Translations under genes and position numbers: made by a program
The notes under the pieces: generated by a model
The model's input: only the letters and a program-made list of their open reading frames with translations
What the model was told of the DNA's origin: nothing
The model's database searches: none
DNA from: Alkalibacterium pelagium
Lineage (GTDB): Bacteria; Bacillota; Bacilli; Lactobacillales; Carnobacteriaceae_A
NCBI RefSeq assembly: GCF_900109325.1
Contig: NZ_FNZU01000001.1
Span: 62,001-126,000 of the forward strand
Reading direction: 5' to 3'
DNA length: 64,000 bases
In this document: one piece after another, positions 62,484 through 64,000 of the stretch
Numbering within the stretch: position 1 is the stretch's first letter
How the letters are laid out: each line of letters begins with the position of its first letter

Positions 62484-63230
62484 ATGAGAGGCATAGACAT
62501 TGCCAGAATTTGCGTTATATCTACCAGCACGTTGAAACACTATGAAGAGTGGGGACTAGTTCCTGAGATCCCAAGAACTGAAAGTGGGCATCGTCAATAC
62601 TCAGATACTCACCTCAGTTATTTCAAAAGCATAGTCAAGTTGAATATCGGATACGGAATGGGGTTATTCAAAGAAATCATGCCTCTGATACAGCAGAAGG
62701 AGTTTCTAAAGGCGCTCTGGATAGTTAACGCTTCACAGGCTGATCTTCAGAAAGAAAGAATTCAAGCTGAACAGGTCATTACTATGCTGGAAACAGAAGA
62801 GGTAGAATGGATCGATCAGATGAAACATAAGAATGTGACCTATACTATCGGAGAAGTTGCTGAAATAGCGGGAGTAAGAACATCTGCCATACGTCACTGG
62901 GAAAAAGAGCAGTTAATCATACCTACACGTGATTCAAGAAGCGGGTACCGTCTGTACACTCAAGCAGAAATAAAGCGTGTCATGATTATAAGAACGGTAT
63001 CGCGAGCAGCATGGTCATTGGATATTGTCAGGGAAGTACTTGAAGGGACAGATGTTGAGAATCTTAGACGTACAAAGGAACTGGCAGTTGAATCACTGAC
63101 TTATATCGATCAGTCACTCATTGACGGCATGAAAGCTATAGCGGAACTGACATTGCTGATTGACAGCCTAGCAGAACCTGGTGATGAGTGGACGGCTGAG
63201 AACTTAGGAAGCTATGCGTACTTCAGATAA
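62484..63230 (+). CDS. Transcriptional regulator with two tandem MerR domains
   Basis: 248 residues. The first MerR winged HTH is residues 3-56 (DIARICVISTSTLKHYEEWG, SGHRQYS), the second 118-187 (TIGEVAEIAGVRTSAIRHWE, SGYRLYTQAEIKRV). Between and after them are helical stretches (70-112, 190-248). Each carries the family Gly-His/Tyr-Arg-x-Tyr wing. One chain could thus provide two DNA-binding heads that a classical MerR dimer provides with two chains. No cysteine metal site, so a drug-type or internal signal is more likely. It is divergent from the DrrAB-like transporter and probably controls it. Confidence 0.9.
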   Translation: MRGIDIARICVISTSTLKHYEEWGLVPEIPRTESGHRQYSDTHLSYFKSIVKLNIGYGMGLFKEIMPLIQQKEFLKALWIVNASQADLQKERIQAEQVITMLETEEVEWIDQMKHKNVTYTIGEVAEIAGVRTSAIRHWEKEQLIIPTRDSRSGYRLYTQAEIKRVMIIRTVSRAAWSLDIVREVLEGTDVENLRRTKELAVESLTYIDQSLIDGMKAIAELTLLIDSLAEPGDEWTAENLGSYAYFR

Positions 63231-63402
63231 TAGGTCGCAGAGGAGACAGGAGAGCAGGATGTTTCCTGACAAAAATCGAGGGGAAAGATGAAGGGGTAAA
63301 AAGCGATAATCCAATCGCAGTTCGGATAGGTTCGACCTATAAAGCCTTCTCTAAATATGATATGATAAAGTCATGTTTGATAAATTGCAAAGGAGCTAAA
63401 CT

Positions 63403-64000
63403 ATGACTACTGCAGTAGTAAAAATTCACGAGCTAGTAGATGCGATGGACGATATCACCGTTGTCGTCGGTGAAGAGCATCTAGATAGAGAAATCACAAT
63501 CAGTGATCTGTCCCGTCCGGCCCTTGAGCTGACAGGGTATTTCAGCTTTTATCCACAAAATAGAATGCAGCTGCTAGGCAAAACTGAATTGTCATTTGCA
63601 GAGCGTATGACAAGTGATGAGCGTTATATTGTCATGAAGAGAATGTGCCAGGCCGATACACCTGCATTCCTCGTATCGAGAAATCAGGAACCGCCTCAGG
63701 AACTGATCAAGGCAGCTGAAGAAAAAGGTATTCCTGTTCTGTTATCTAAACGTTCAACAACCAGACTGTCTTCAAATGTTACGAATTTCCTGGAAGAGAG
63801 ACTGGCTGAGCGTATTTCTCAGCATGGTGTCTTAGTCGACATCTACGGGATGGGTGTCCTGATCATCGGAGACTCTGGTATAGGAAAATCTGAGACGGCA
63901 CTTGAACTGATCCAGCGTGGGCATCGCCTCGTTGCTGACGACAGAGTCGAACTTTACATGATGGATGAGCGCCGGATCATAGGAGAACCGCCTGAAATCT
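63403..64000 (+). CDS. hprK: HPr kinase/phosphorylase, 3' end cut by window
   Basis: The first 199 residues are in the window; the family is about 310 long. The N-terminal domain (1-130) is followed by the catalytic P-loop GDSGIGKSETALELIQRGH (about 158-176) and LVADDRVEL. It phosphorylates Ser46 of HPr using ATP or PPi and reverses this with phosphate, setting carbon catabolite control with CcpA. AAAGGAG precedes the ATG. Its place after the yvl cluster matches Bacillus, although an ABC-MerR module is inserted. lgt would be expected next, outside the window. Confidence 0.96.
   Translation, partial: MTTAVVKIHELVDAMDDITVVVGEEHLDREITISDLSRPALELTGYFSFYPQNRMQLLGKTELSFAERMTSDERYIVMKRMCQADTPAFLVSRNQEPPQELIKAAEEKGIPVLLSKRSTTRLSSNVTNFLEERLAERISQHGVLVDIYGMGVLIIGDSGIGKSETALELIQRGHRLVADDRVELYMMDERRIIGEPPEI

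Noticed and set aside
1-64000. CRISPR arrays, insertion sequences, prophage, tRNA or rRNA genes
   Set aside because: No regular spacer-repeat pattern, transposase, integrase, or recognisable RNA gene was found on either strand.

Overview
The window reads as chromosomal DNA of a low-to-moderate GC Gram-positive bacterium of the order Lactobacillales. I lean towards the Carnobacteriaceae (Alkalibacterium or Marinilactibacillus type), but that placement is inference. The support is strong AGGAGG-type ribosome binding sites, a complete mevalonate pathway, PotABCD next to MurB, ComFA/ComFC, long-form HPF, FtsEX with a CwlO/PcsB-type hydrolase, and HPr kinase. I saw no rRNA, tRNA, insertion sequence, prophage or CRISPR array.

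Layout. 1-5057: a P-type cation ATPase behind a probable yybP-ykoY (Mn2+) riboswitch, then a Ktr/Trk K+ channel pair. 5215-11591: murB, a Gfo/Idh/MocA oxidoreductase, a Nudix hydrolase and the spermidine/putrescine importer potABCD. 11683-15986: rpiA, a duplicated intergenic repeat, an amidase, and an amino-acid ABC importer without an ATPase gene. 16054-20914: threonine catabolism (tdh, kbl), pyrimidine-nucleoside phosphorylase, and the branched-chain amino acid exporter azlCD. 20915-25911: a structured non-coding stretch, a small HEYGH membrane protein, and the mevalonate operon mvaK1-mvaD-mvaK2-fni. 26116-35584: coaA, a DUF3221-like lipoprotein, a PAS plus degenerate GGDEF protein, two glycosyltransferases, NAD salvage (pncB, nadE), and amino-sugar use (nagA, nagB, a GntR regulator).

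35650-52388 follows a backbone known from Bacillus subtilis: TagO-type transferase with two LCP ligases, yvyE/yigZ, degV, comFA, comFC, hpf, secA, prfB (with its programmed +1 frameshift), ftsE, ftsX, a NlpC/P60 hydrolase and a MinJ-like PDZ protein. DegS/DegU are absent between yigZ and degV. 52654-54811: an ArsR repressor with a clear operator, an HMA-CDF fusion metal exporter and an HD phosphohydrolase, lying where uvrB would be expected. 54972-64000: uvrA, a yvlB-yvlC-yvlD envelope-stress cluster, a DrrAB-like ABC exporter divergent from a regulator with two MerR domains, and the start of hprK.

Together the genes cover cell-envelope building (MurB, TagO, LCP, WecG/TagA, isoprenoid precursors), division-linked wall hydrolysis (FtsEX and its hydrolase), metal and K+ homeostasis, polyamine uptake and carbon control. 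Most transcription units end in strong hairpin terminators. Nothing here proves an entirely new system. The best leads are the riboswitch assignment, the structured element at 20915-21167, the HMA-CDF unit with its operator, the double-MerR ABC module, and perfect palindromes at the ftsE, hpf and LCP promoters.
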